The notes under the pieces: model-generated | What the model was told of the DNA's origin: nothing | The model's database searches: none | Seen by the model: only the letters and a program-made list of their open reading frames with translations | Shown: positions 8,820 through 13,984 of the stretch, one piece after another | How the letters are laid out: every line of letters begins with the position of its first letter | How positions within the stretch are numbered: the first letter of the stretch is position 1 | Virus record (IMG/VR): IMGVR_UViG_3300042402_003388 | Location: 36,551 to 100,550 of that record | Reading direction: 5' to 3' (one strand) | DNA length: 64,000 nt | Source: a virus | Position numbers and translations under genes: made by a program

Positions 8820-8894
8820 ATGAAAACAACACATATCATACTAATAGGCGGGACAGATAGAACTGAAGCGACTACTCCAATGGAGATGGTGTGA
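8820..8894 (+). CDS. Putative 24-residue leader peptide
   Basis: A short frame starting MKTTHIILIGG and ending TTPMEMV, with six Thr in 24 residues. Its last codons contain GGAGATGG, which can pair with the 5' arm of the terminator that follows. A promoter lies just upstream and the terminator just downstream. It was not recognised as a known leader; the regulatory reading is inference. Confidence 0.5.
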   Translation: MKTTHIILIGGTDRTEATTPMEMV

Positions 8895-8949
8895 TATTCC
8901 TATACTATGAATTCACTGAACCCATCTCCAAAAGAGATGGGTTTTTTGT
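8882..8949 (+). promoter_or_regulatory. Attenuator-like element (antiterminator versus terminator)
   Basis: Segment 1 GGAGATGG (8882-8889) lies inside the leader ORF. Segment 2 AACCCATCTCC (8919-8929) can pair with segment 1 or with segment 3 GAGATGGGTT (8934-8943). The 2:3 pairing is a terminator hairpin followed by TTTT. This is the geometry of ribosome-controlled attenuation, and the same arrangement recurs at 12554-12646. Confidence 0.6.
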
Positions 8950-8968
8950 TTTTAGATTGTTAAACATT

Positions 8969-8998
8969 TTGTTCTTTGAAATATTGGTTGTATCTTTG
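8969..8998 (+). promoter_or_regulatory. tRNA-block promoter overlapping a boxA-like element
   Basis: TTG and TATCTTTG are spaced by 19 bp, a full Bacteroidota-type promoter 16 bp before tRNA-Glu. The spacer includes TGTTCTTTGAAATA (8970-8983), which resembles the boxA antitermination sequence of rRNA operons and recurs at 12656, 14083 and before the tmRNA. Confidence 0.75.
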
Positions 8999-9014
8999 TA
9001 AAAGATTTAAAAAT

Positions 9015-9086
9015 GGTCCCTTCGTCTATCGGTTAGGACATATCCCTTTCACGGATAAAAGACGGGTTCGATTCCCGTAGGGACTA
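9015..9086 (+). tRNA. tRNA-Glu(TTC)
   Basis: The acceptor is GGTCCCT/AGGGACT, the anticodon loop CTTTCAC gives TTC, and the T arm ACGGG-TTCGATT-CCCGT is perfect. It is the first tRNA of the plus-strand array. Confidence 0.97.
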
Positions 9087-9107
9087 CAAAACTTAAAAAA
9101 TATTATT

Positions 9108-9371
9108 ATGCCAGAATTTAACACTTATGTTGATGTAGACGTTTACGAATTTATTGATGAATGTTCAAAAAGTGAAATTAATGAGTTAATTGACGATTTA
9201 ATTGATAGGGGTTACTTAAACAAAAATAGTAAAGGGGTTGGTAAACCACCGAAATATTCATTAATTGAGGAAACTCATAGAGATTATTGTGATGTTTTGG
9301 CGAATTCTTACCATAGAATGAGTAAGGAAGACGAAGAAACAATCGCGAATATTGCTAAAAAATATTCGTAA
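9108..9371 (+). CDS. Hypothetical 87-residue protein
   Basis: A small acidic protein lying between tRNA-Glu and tRNA-Ala. The first half (VDVYEFIDECSKSEINELID) is helical; a basic turn SKGVGKPPKYS follows, then a helical C-terminus. No family was recognised. Similar small helical proteins with IDECS-type segments occur in Bacteroidota phages, but no function can be assigned. It is co-oriented with the tRNAs and starts 21 bp after the first one, so it probably shares their transcript. Confidence 0.75.
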   Translation: MPEFNTYVDVDVYEFIDECSKSEINELIDDLIDRGYLNKNSKGVGKPPKYSLIEETHRDYCDVLANSYHRMSKEDEETIANIAKKYS

Positions 9372-9378
9372 TAAAAAT

Positions 9379-9452
9379 GGGGGTGTATGTCTCAAGGCCG
9401 ACGAGAATGATTTGCAATCAATCTGGGGTGAGTTCGATTCTCACCATCTCCA
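9379..9452 (+). tRNA. tRNA-Ala(TGC)
   Basis: The acceptor GGGGGTG/CATCTCC contains the G3-U70 pair used by alanyl-tRNA synthetase. The loop TTTGCAA gives TGC, with one mismatch in the anticodon stem. The T arm GTGAG-TTCGATT-CTCAC is perfect. Cys(GCA) was considered but does not fold, and a proper tRNA-Cys lies at 12926. Confidence 0.8.
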
Positions 9453-9455
9453 CAA

Positions 9456-9548
9456 TGTTATCATAGCTCAGTAGGATGAGGCCGCAATCGGATTCCTTTA
9501 AACAACGCGTGAGGGGCGGCTTTCACGATGTGGCTGAAGTGATAACAA
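9456..9548 (+). ncRNA. tRNA-derived RNA lacking a T arm
   Basis: An 8-bp closing stem TGTTATCA/TGATAACA and a tRNA-like D arm (AGCTCAGTAGGATGAG) start it like a tRNA. The interior forms a GCCGC/GCGGC stem, and there is no TTC T loop or clear anticodon arm. It lies between tRNA-Ala and tRNA-fMet and may be a decayed tRNA or a tRNA-shaped RNA. Confidence 0.45.
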
Positions 9549-9557
9549 ATAATATAT

Positions 9558-9629
9558 CGCGGGATAGAGCAGTGGTAGCTCGCAAGGCTCATAACCTTGA
9601 GGTCGGGGGTTCGAATCCCTCTCCCGCAA
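9558..9629 (+). tRNA. Initiator-type tRNA-fMet(CAT)
   Basis: CGCGGGATAGAGCAG matches bacterial initiator tRNA, including the unpaired C1-A72 end. The anticodon loop is CTCATAA and the T loop TTCGAAT. The anticodon stem (CAAGG/CCTTG) has only two G-C pairs next to the loop instead of three. Confidence 0.92.
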
Positions 9630-9638
9630 CTAATATAT

Positions 9639-9712
9639 CGTGGGTTAGACTGGAGGTGGTTCCAGCTTGGTCTCATAAGCCAAAGACGGGGGTTCGAGTC
9701 CCTCACCCGCAA
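9639..9712 (+). tRNA. Second initiator-like tRNA-Met(CAT)
   Basis: The CTCATAA loop gives CAT. The acceptor CGTGGGT/ACCCGCA again has a C1-A72 mismatch, and the T arm matches the preceding fMet gene closely while the D and anticodon arms differ. It is probably a diverged tandem duplicate. Confidence 0.85.
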
Positions 9713-9790
9713 CAAAGTGTCTCGGTCCGCTCTGACGAAAGTTAACGACGAGGTCTCGGTAGACAGAACGCGTCTGATTCTACCCAAAAT
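9713..9790 (+). other. 78-bp spacer between tRNA-Met and tRNA-Gly
   Basis: No gene or clear fold was found. ORFs reading through here also read through tRNAs and are spurious. Confidence 0.4.
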
Positions 9791-9863
9791 GCGAGAGTAG
9801 CTCAGTTGGTAGAGCACAACCTTGCCAAGGTTGGGGTCGCGGGTTCGAATCCCGTCTCTCGCT
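9791..9863 (+). tRNA. tRNA-Gly(GCC)
   Basis: The acceptor GCGAGAG/CTCTCGC, loop TTGCCAA and T arm CGGG-TTCGAAT-CCCG fit. It reads GGC and GGU. Confidence 0.97.
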
Positions 9864-9872
9864 CAATAATAA

Positions 9873-9945
9873 GCGGATATCGTATAATGGCTTATTACTT
9901 CAGCCTTCCAAGCTGAAGATGTGAGTTCGATTCTCACTATCCGCT
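9873..9945 (+). tRNA. tRNA-Gly(TCC)
   Basis: The acceptor GCGGATA/TATCCGC, loop CTTCCAA and T arm GTGAG-TTCGATT-CTCAC fit. It complements the GCC isoacceptor. Confidence 0.97.
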
Positions 9946-9950
9946 CAAAA

Positions 9951-10023
9951 GGTCCCGTGGTTGAATGGTTACAATTCCACCCTGTCACGGTGCGAGGTAC
10001 GGGTTCGAATCCCGTCGGGACCG
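9951..10023 (+). tRNA. tRNA-Asp(GTC), copy 1
   Basis: The acceptor GGTCCCG/CGGGACC, stem CCACC/GGTGC around the loop CTGTCAC, and discriminator G fit tRNA-Asp. Confidence 0.96.
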
Positions 10024-10031
10024 CAAACTTT

Positions 10032-10103
10032 GGTCTATTCGTTCATCGGCTAGGATGCTACCCTGTCACGGTAGTGAGGAGGGTTCGATTCCCTCATAGA
10101 CCG
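10032..10103 (+). tRNA. tRNA-Asp(GTC), copy 2
   Basis: The acceptor GGTCTAT/ATAGACC and stem CTACC/GGTAG surround the same loop CTGTCAC. The body differs clearly from copy 1, so this is not a recent duplication. Confidence 0.95.
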
Positions 10104-10133
10104 CAAAAATAAATTAATTTATACTTATTGAGT

Positions 10134-10292
10134 ATGGATAAAGAAAAATGGGATTCTGATGAATGGCAAGGGCGTTCTAAAGACAGGGTCGAAAAAAACA
10201 ATAAAGTTTTTGGATACTCTATATTACTTACAATACTTGGTACAGTAATTTGTTATTTATACGTCATAATATCCACTTATTTTAGATTTTGA
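10134..10292 (+). CDS. Small single-span membrane protein (52 residues)
   Basis: This frame starts MDKEKWDSDEWQGRSKDR, a charged N-terminus, followed by a hydrophobic span (YSILLTILGTVICYLYVII) and the tail STYFRF. The layout predicts one transmembrane helix with a cytoplasmic N-terminus. It sits 30 bp after the second tRNA-Asp and just before a promoter. The family was not recognised. Small membrane proteins in this position of a phage genome are often early host-takeover genes, but that is only context. Confidence 0.7.
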   Translation: MDKEKWDSDEWQGRSKDRVEKNNKVFGYSILLTILGTVICYLYVIISTYFRF

Positions 10293-10293
10293 T

Positions 10294-10324
10294 TTGTTAT
10301 TTCGTAAAAAATTTACTAAATTTG
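10294..10324 (+). promoter_or_regulatory. Promoter, Bacteroidota type
   Basis: TTG and TAAATTTG are separated by 20 bp, 18 bp upstream of the ATG at 10343. The TTG lies just after the stop of the previous small gene. Confidence 0.75.
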
Positions 10325-10342
10325 TAGTGTAAATAAAATATT

Positions 10343-10519
10343 ATGTGGGTAATTGTAAAATTAATGGAAAGTCTTAATGGTGTTAAAGTTCCTGTCATTA
10401 TCTTAGATGGACACTCAGAAATTTGGGAATTTGAAACTGAAGAAGAGGCGGTTAAAATGAGAGACATTTTTTCTAAAAACTCGGACTCAGGTCACGTTTA
10501 CTTAGTTAAAAAAGTCTAA
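10343..10519 (+). CDS. Hypothetical 58-residue protein
   Basis: A compact protein starting MWVIVKLMESLNGVKVPVII, with LDGHSEIWEFETEEEAVKM in the middle and HVYLVKKV at the end. The beta-alpha-beta pattern with an acidic helix resembles small ferredoxin-fold or ACT-like proteins, but no family can be named. It has its own promoter and stops 5 bp before tRNA-Arg, so the tRNA may be processed from the same transcript. Confidence 0.75.
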   Translation: MWVIVKLMESLNGVKVPVIILDGHSEIWEFETEEEAVKMRDIFSKNSDSGHVYLVKKV

Positions 10520-10524
10520 CAAAT

Positions 10525-10598
10525 GGTTCCGTAGCTCAGCTGGATAGAGCAACTGCCTTCTAAGCAGTAGGTCACAGGTTCGAATCCTGTCGGGACTA
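10525..10598 (+). tRNA. tRNA-Arg(TCT)
   Basis: The stem ACTGC/GCAGT around the loop CTTCTAA gives TCT (AGA and AGG codons). The acceptor GGTTCCG/CGGGACT uses two wobble pairs. The T arm ACAGG-TTCGAAT-CCTGT is perfect. Confidence 0.96.
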
Positions 10599-10613
10599 CT
10601 AAATTAAAAAATT

Positions 10614-10868
10614 ATGGTTGATATTAATCAAGATATTGTATTTGAGGAAGAACATAATGAGTTTATTAAAAGTGAGTTATTCTGTCAAATGATGAAAGAA
10701 AAAATAGAACATTCTGCGTATCATAAATTTGATGGTATTGCACCTGAAGGATTTACGTTGGTACCAAATGAGGTGTTAGAAGAACTTAAGGACTTTGACA
10801 ATTGGAAGGAGTTTAAATACGATTTAGAATGGATTAAGAAAAATTCTATAAAGTATTTGGTAGTTTAA
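10614..10868 (+). CDS. Hypothetical 84-residue acidic protein
   Basis: A small protein starting MVDINQDIVFEEEHNEFIKS, with a central helical segment and APEGFTLVPNEVLEELKDF. The second half resembles the short 'PEGFxLVPxE' segments seen in phage-encoded accessory proteins, but I cannot assign a function. It lies between tRNA-Arg and a lipoprotein gene with no strong promoter of its own, and is probably read from the promoter at 10294. Confidence 0.75.
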   Translation: MVDINQDIVFEEEHNEFIKSELFCQMMKEKIEHSAYHKFDGIAPEGFTLVPNEVLEELKDFDNWKEFKYDLEWIKKNSIKYLVV

Positions 10869-10885
10869 CTTATAAAAAATAATAT

Positions 10886-11164
10886 ATGAAAAAATTTGCA
10901 CCATACGTATTAGTACTTATTTGGTTTTTAGTTATTGGGTTATTGGCGTTCTTATTGACAGGATGTAAAAATAAGAATAAAATAGAACCTGGTGATAAAG
11001 TAGTTAAATGTGTAATTGATAGTGTTTCAACTGAAGGACCTCGTTCAACTATTGAACCGTATGTAAGATATTATTACTATACCAAATGTGGTGAAAGACT
11101 TATTACCAATCGAGATGACATTTACAAAATTGGGGACACGATAACTTACGTATATAAAAAATAA
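10886..11164 (+). CDS. Putative lipoprotein (92 residues)
   Basis: The N-terminus MKKFAPYVLVLIWFLVIGLL leads to the lipobox FLLTGC, a signal peptidase II site (lipidated Cys at about residue 27). The mature part is about 66 residues with KCVIDSVSTEGPRST and a Tyr-rich segment. It could act in the host envelope, for example in superinfection exclusion, but that is inference. The uncommonly long hydrophobic stretch before the Cys leaves open a plain membrane anchor. It sits 5 bp before tRNA-Thr. Confidence 0.8.
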   Translation: MKKFAPYVLVLIWFLVIGLLAFLLTGCKNKNKIEPGDKVVKCVIDSVSTEGPRSTIEPYVRYYYYTKCGERLITNRDDIYKIGDTITYVYKK

Positions 11165-11169
11165 AATAA

Positions 11170-11242
11170 GCCTCCTTAGCTCAGCTGGTAGAGCACTTCA
11201 CTTGTAATGAAGGGGTCGTAGGTTCGAATCCTACAGGAGGCT
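11170..11242 (+). tRNA. tRNA-Thr(TGT)
   Basis: The acceptor GCCTCCT/AGGAGGC, stem CTTCA/TGAAG around the loop CTTGTAA, and T arm GTAGG-TTCGAAT-CCTAC fit. Confidence 0.97.
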
Positions 11243-11248
11243 CAAATT

Positions 11249-11322
11249 GGTCCTTTAGCTCAGTTGGTTAGAGCAGCTCACTCATAATGAGAAGGTCACA
11301 GGTTCAAGTCCTGTATGGACCA
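11249..11322 (+). tRNA. tRNA-Met(CAT), elongator type
   Basis: The paired G1-C72 acceptor (GGTCCTT/ATGGACC with one T-T mismatch), stem GCTCA/TGAGA and loop CTCATAA indicate an elongator-like tRNA. An Ile2 identity cannot be excluded for any CAT tRNA. Confidence 0.92.
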
Positions 11323-11343
11323 CAAATATCTAAAAACACAAAT

Positions 11344-11511
11344 ATGCAACTTATATTCAATATTATCGCAACAATTGTATTCCTAATCTTTGGGATTATA
11401 TGGAGTAAGAAAACGTTCACAGACATTATAGCCAAAATAATTTGTCTTGGTTTATCCATTTTAGGAATTATTCTAATTTTGATACAATGCGGGTATATTA
11501 TTAAAAAATAG
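11344..11511 (+). CDS. Small two-span membrane protein (55 residues)
   Basis: The ATG at 11344 is chosen because the longer frame from 11287 runs through the 3' half of tRNA-Met. The protein starts MQLIFNIIATIVFLIFGIIW, followed by the short polar turn SKKTFTD and a second hydrophobic helix (IICLGLSILGIILILI). It therefore predicts as a helical hairpin in the inner membrane. Holin-like proteins can look like this, but there is no lysis gene nearby, so no function is given. Confidence 0.7.
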   Translation: MQLIFNIIATIVFLIFGIIWSKKTFTDIIAKIICLGLSILGIILILIQCGYIIKK

Positions 11512-11514
11512 TCA

Positions 11515-11522
11515 TATATTTG
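11515..11522 (+). promoter_or_regulatory. -7 element immediately upstream of start codon
   Basis: TATATTTG ends 4 bp before the ATG at 11527, so a transcript from here would be leaderless or nearly so. No well-spaced TTG is visible. Confidence 0.55.
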
Positions 11523-11526
11523 TACT

Positions 11527-11802
11527 ATGAAAAGTTACCTGATTATTAGAGAGGATTATTTTAATGAAAAAGGAATTGGTAACAATACTCATTTCTGTAT
11601 TAAAGAATCTAAAAAATTTTTATGGTTTGAATGGTGGTCGTACGTGAAATACAAAGAATGTTACGAAAGTGGTTCATATAACACTGTTTTAAAGTTCACT
11701 AATTTATATGAAGCAGAAAAATTTGTTAATGAAGTTTTGTTAAAAAACGGACCAAGACAAAAATGGTCATCTATGACCCTAAAAGAAATAAAAGAAAAAT
11801 GA
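11527..11802 (+). CDS. Hypothetical 91-residue protein
   Basis: A basic and aromatic-rich protein starting MKSYLIIREDYFNEKGIG, with FLWFEWWSYVKYKECYESGSY in the middle. A helical segment EAEKFVNEVLL near the C-terminus completes a small alpha/beta domain. It overlaps the following HAD-like gene by 4 bp (ATGA), so the two are translationally coupled, which hints at a linked role. The family was not recognised. A TATATTTG element sits directly before the start. Confidence 0.75.
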   Translation: MKSYLIIREDYFNEKGIGNNTHFCIKESKKFLWFEWWSYVKYKECYESGSYNTVLKFTNLYEAEKFVNEVLLKNGPRQKWSSMTLKEIKEK

Positions 11803-12386
11803 AAACGATATTTTTAGACCACGATGGAGTAATCTGTTTATCCACAGAGTGGGGTGGTCGTTACAAGAAACAAAAAAAATGGGGAGAACTTAAAATGTCT
11901 ATGGGGATGAATGAAATCCCTATTGAATTTAGATTTGACAATTTTAATAAGAAGGCAATCAAAATTCTGAATTCAATTATTGAAGAAACTGGTGCTGAGA
12001 TAGTAGTTTCATCTGATTGGAAACGATGGGCAACTGTTGAGGAAATGGGACAATACTACGAATCTCAAGGGATTATCAAAAAACCAATCTCATTTACTCC
12101 AAACTTAAGTGAATGTAATAACTATGATGGTTCATTTCCTTGGAATAGAGATTGGGATTTAGAACAAACTCGTACATTAGAAATTAACCAATATTTGAAG
12201 GACCATCCTGAGGTGACAGAATGGGTTGCAATCGATGACCTTAATATGGGAAAAGAGGGGATGTCATATTCAATTAAATGGGTTCACGATTGGGGTTTAG
12301 ATAATTTTGTACTAACACCAAAAGGTAATGAAGGGTTAAAACAATCAGGAATTAAAGAAAAAGTTTTATCTTTTTTAATAAAATAA
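11799..12386 (+). CDS. HAD-like protein resembling RNA-repair-associated HAD domains
   Basis: The start is set at the ATG of MKTIFLDHDGVICL because the HAD motif I (DHDGV, nucleophile at Asp7) follows at once; a longer frame from 11763 lacks any domain upstream. Motif II is in AEIVVSSDWKRW, and the acidic motif is VAIDDLNMG. The sequence VSSDWKR and VAIDDL resembles the HAD family linked to 'Swiss army knife' RNA-repair proteins, which could remove 3' or 2' phosphates from damaged RNA. An RNA ligase and a cREC-like protein lie at 18-21 kb and a large tRNA array surrounds it, so tRNA repair is a reasonable inference. A deoxynucleotidase role is an alternative. Confidence 0.8.
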   Translation: MKTIFLDHDGVICLSTEWGGRYKKQKKWGELKMSMGMNEIPIEFRFDNFNKKAIKILNSIIEETGAEIVVSSDWKRWATVEEMGQYYESQGIIKKPISFTPNLSECNNYDGSFPWNRDWDLEQTRTLEINQYLKDHPEVTEWVAIDDLNMGKEGMSYSIKWVHDWGLDNFVLTPKGNEGLKQSGIKEKVLSFLIK

Positions 12387-12394
12387 AAAAATAT

Positions 12395-12424
12395 TTGACA
12401 ATTACGGAATTTTTCGTAACTTTG
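12395..12424 (+). promoter_or_regulatory. Promoter for second leader ORF and tRNA block
   Basis: TTG and TAACTTTG are separated by 19 bp, a perfect match to the Bacteroidota consensus, 45 bp before the leader ORF. Confidence 0.8.
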
Positions 12425-12469
12425 TAGTAATTATAGAAACAGGTAGAAATACCACAACAAATAGAAAAA

Positions 12470-12580
12470 ATGAAAAACACTAATAAACATATGAACGTCG
12501 TGATTTGGAAACAACAATTTAGTAATTGTTCGTATCCGCGTATTTCGCATACAAGTTCAGTTGATGAAGGTTTAGTGTAA
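12470..12580 (+). CDS. Putative 36-residue leader peptide
   Basis: A short frame starting MKNTNKHMNVVIWKQQF and ending SVDEGLV. Its 3' part contains AGTTCAG (12554-12560), which can pair with CTGAACT in the terminator downstream. It sits between a perfect promoter and a strong terminator, as does the leader at 8820. Whether it is translated or only structural is unknown. Confidence 0.5.
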   Translation: MKNTNKHMNVVIWKQQFSNCSYPRISHTSSVDEGLV

Positions 12581-12646
12581 TGTAAATAAAATAACATACA
12601 ACAAATATCTCAAGTCCTGAACTCAAAAAGTTCAGGATTTTTTTTT
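12554..12646 (+). promoter_or_regulatory. Second attenuator-like element with strong terminator
   Basis: Segment 1 AGTTCAG lies in the leader ORF. Segment 2 TCCTGAACT (12615-12623) pairs either with segment 1 or with segment 3 AGTTCAGGA (12629-12637). The 2:3 hairpin is followed by nine T residues and would terminate transcription. Confidence 0.65.
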
Positions 12647-12655
12647 GTTATAAAG

Positions 12656-12669
12656 TGTTCTTTGACATA
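12656..12669 (+). promoter_or_regulatory. boxA-like antitermination element
   Basis: TGTTCTTTGACATA closely matches rRNA-operon boxA (core TGYTCTTT) and lies 17 bp before tRNA-Pro, the first of a block of tRNAs. Confidence 0.6.
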
Positions 12670-12686
12670 TTGGTAAGAAAAGTAAA

Positions 12687-12758
12687 CGGGGTGTAGTCTC
12701 GAGGAGAGACGCGTGTTTTGGGAACACGAGGCGGCAGGTTCGACTCCTGTCACCCCGA
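12687..12758 (+). tRNA. tRNA-Pro(TGG)
   Basis: The acceptor CGGGGTG/CACCCCG, stem CGTGT/ACACG around the loop TTTGGGA, and T arm GCAGG-TTCGACT-CCTGT fit. Confidence 0.96.
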
Positions 12759-12764
12759 CTATAT

Positions 12765-12838
12765 TGTCACATAGCTCAGTTGGTTAGAGCGTTCGCCTGA
12801 TACGCGAAAGGTCGATGGTTCGAGTCCATCTGTGACAA
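12765..12838 (+). tRNA. tRNA-Ile(GAT)
   Basis: The acceptor TGTCACA/TGTGACA and stem TTCGC/GCGAA surround the loop CTGATAC. The T arm is GATGG-TTCGAGT-CCATC. Confidence 0.96.
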
Positions 12839-12844
12839 CTTAAT

Positions 12845-12919
12845 GTCTTCGTAGCTCAGTTGGTTTAGAGCACCTCACTTTTAATGAGGGAGTCACAGGT
12901 TCGAGTCCTGTCGGGGACA
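12845..12919 (+). tRNA. tRNA-Lys(TTT)
   Basis: The acceptor GTCTTCG/CGGGGAC has two wobble pairs. The stem CCTCA/TGAGG surrounds the loop CTTTTAA. Confidence 0.95.
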
Positions 12920-12925
12920 CAATAT

Positions 12926-12997
12926 GGTCGGTTGGCCGAGTGGCTTAGGCGATAGTCTGCAAAACTATCTACACAGGTTCGATTCCTGTACCGACCT
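12926..12997 (+). tRNA. tRNA-Cys(GCA)
   Basis: The acceptor GGTCGGT/ACCGACC and stem ATAGT/ACTAT surround the loop CTGCAAA. Confidence 0.96.
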
Positions 12998-13002
12998 CAA
13001 AT

Positions 13003-13075
13003 ACGTCTGTAGCTCAGTTGGTAGAGCACTGGTCTCCAAAACCAGGTGTCGGTGGTTCGAATCCATCCAGGCGTG
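13003..13075 (+). tRNA. tRNA-Trp(CCA)
   Basis: The acceptor ACGTCTG/CAGGCGT and stem CTGGT/ACCAG surround the loop CTCCAAA; the discriminator is G. Confidence 0.96.
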
Positions 13076-13079
13076 CAAT

Positions 13080-13153
13080 GACTCAGTAGCTCAGGGGTTT
13101 AGAGCAGTTGACTGTTAATCAACGGGTCGTAGGTTCGATTCCTACCTGGGTCG
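13080..13153 (+). tRNA. tRNA-Asn(GTT)
   Basis: The acceptor GACTCAG/CTGGGTC and stem GTTGA/TCAAC surround the loop CTGTTAA; the discriminator is G. Confidence 0.96.
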
Positions 13154-13154
13154 C

Positions 13155-13290
13155 AATAGGTTGATTAGGGAATGATTGTACTGATAGTTCGAGAGTGAAT
13201 ACTGACTAGTACAATCGGAGTTTGCAGGTATTCACCCGAGTAATGCTAATCGTAAAAACAGATGTCCACTGAACCATCTTCTGTTTTCCT
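13155..13290 (+). ncRNA. Unassigned structured RNA with predicted pseudoknot
   Basis: A closing stem GATTAG (13163-13168) / CTAATC (13246-13251) encloses two interlocking perfect helices: GATTGTACT (13174-13182) / AGTACAATC (13208-13216), and GTGAATAC (13195-13202) / GTATTCAC (13228-13235). This is an H-type pseudoknot. A further imperfect hairpin (AAAACAGA / TCTGTTTT) follows. It lies between tRNA-Asn and tRNA-Tyr in the same orientation. No known RNA family was recognised. Confidence 0.6.
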
Positions 13291-13295
13291 AAATT

Positions 13296-13376
13296 GGGAG
13301 TGTTGAGCAACGGTTGCTTAGCTGACTGTAAATCAGTGGTCTTACGACATTGGGGGTTCGAATCCCTCCACTCCCA
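13296..13376 (+). tRNA. tRNA-Tyr(GTA)
   Basis: The acceptor GGGAGTG/CACTCCC, loop CTGTAAA, a long variable arm as expected for bacterial tRNA-Tyr, and the T loop TTCGAAT fit. Confidence 0.95.
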
Positions 13377-13383
13377 CAAAATA

Positions 13384-13412
13384 AAAAAGGGGATATAAAT
13401 CCCCTCTTTTTC
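13384..13412. terminator. Terminator after the tRNA block
   Basis: A GGGGAT/ATCCCC stem with a 4-nt loop is flanked by A6 and CTTTTT. It probably ends the plus-strand tRNA transcript and the convergent membrane-protein gene. Confidence 0.8.
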
Positions 13413-13429
13413 GATTAGGTCGTTATCAA

Positions 13430-13594
13430 TTATTTCTGTTTAGCAATAATTGACCATACACCACCAACTAATGTAACTGCAGCTCCGATAAGTTCTTGAA
13501 CTGTTGAATCAGTTGCAAGACCTTTCATAATCAGGATACCACCCACAAAAGTAAGTGCGTGTCTAACGATACCTTGGATTTGTTCTTTAGTCAT
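13430..13594 (-). CDS. Small phage membrane protein, possible holin (54 residues)
   Basis: The start is set at MTKEQIQGIVRHAL because the longer frame runs through tRNA-Gln on the other strand. Two hydrophobic helices (ALTFVGGILIMKG and IGAAVTLVGGVWSII) flank a polar turn, a layout that resembles a widespread family of short phage membrane proteins sometimes called holin-like. No endolysin lies next to it, so the holin role is unproven. It is the only minus-strand gene within the tRNA array and ends at the shared terminator. Confidence 0.7.
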   Translation of the reverse strand: MTKEQIQGIVRHALTFVGGILIMKGLATDSTVQELIGAAVTLVGGVWSIIAKQK

Positions 13595-13650
13595 TATAAA
13601 TTTGATTAAAGGTTTATGCCAGACTATAAATATTGGAAAAACGGTCAAAC

Positions 13651-13721
13651 TGTCCTTTCGTCTAATGGCAGGACACGTGGTTTTGGTCCACGCGGTGGAG
13701 GTTCGAATCCTCCAGGGACAA
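13651..13721 (+). tRNA. tRNA-Gln(TTG)
   Basis: The acceptor TGTCCTT/AGGGACA and stem CGTGG/CCACG surround the loop TTTTGGT. The T arm is GGAGG-TTCGAAT-CCTCC. Confidence 0.96.
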
Positions 13722-13775
13722 CAAGGGGTTAGGTGGAAACCCAAGAGTAGGTGATGAGTCTACGTCCACCAAAAT
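13722..13775 (+). other. 54-bp hairpin-forming spacer
   Basis: GGTGGA and TCCACC can close a stem around an inner GTAG/CTAC hairpin. There is no anticodon or T arm. It may be a small structured RNA or a processing signal between tRNAs. Confidence 0.35.
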
Positions 13776-13847
13776 ACCGATGTAGCTCAGTGGTAGAGCA
13801 CTTCTTTCATACGGAAGGTGTCGGAAGTTCAATTCTTCCCATCGGTA
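13776..13847 (+). tRNA. tRNA with CAT anticodon (Met or lysidine-modified Ile2)
   Basis: The acceptor ACCGATG/CATCGGT and stem CTTCT/GGAAG surround the loop TTCATAC. The loop differs from the other three CAT tRNAs (CTCATAA). An Ile2 identity for AUA codons would complete the decoding set, but this is inference. Confidence 0.88.
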
Positions 13848-13853
13848 CTTAAC

Positions 13854-13928
13854 AGTTCCTTAGCTCAGTTGGTTTAGAGCACTTCTTTTACACGGAAGGG
13901 GTCGTAGGTTCGAATCCTACAGGGACTA
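13854..13928 (+). tRNA. tRNA-Val(TAC)
   Basis: The acceptor AGTTCCT/AGGGACT, loop TTTACAC and T arm GTAGG-TTCGAAT-CCTAC fit. Confidence 0.96.
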
Positions 13929-13935
13929 CAAAATG

Positions 13936-13972
13936 CCAAACTCGGTAGTAAAACACGTCCAAACTCGGTAGT
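13936..13972 (+). repeat. Two 14-bp direct repeats upstream of a promoter (operator-like)
   Basis: CCAAACTCGGTAGT occurs at 13936-13949 and 13959-13972, two helical turns apart (23 bp), ending 12 bp before a -33 TTG. The spacing fits a dimeric regulator acting on the promoter at 13985. Confidence 0.65.
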
Positions 13973-13984
13973 TTTAAAAAAAGT

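Noticed and set aside
9461-9817. Long ORFs on both strands within the tRNA array (for example 9461-9817, 9476-9745, 9597-9800, 14108-14326, 14201-14449, 14771-15025)
   Set aside because: They read through several tRNA genes and have tRNA-derived composition; none has a domain or promoter of its own.
13735-13770. Possible hammerhead ribozyme (GAAA, TGATGAG and GTC elements)
   Set aside because: The order of conserved elements is wrong for every circular permutation of the hammerhead fold.
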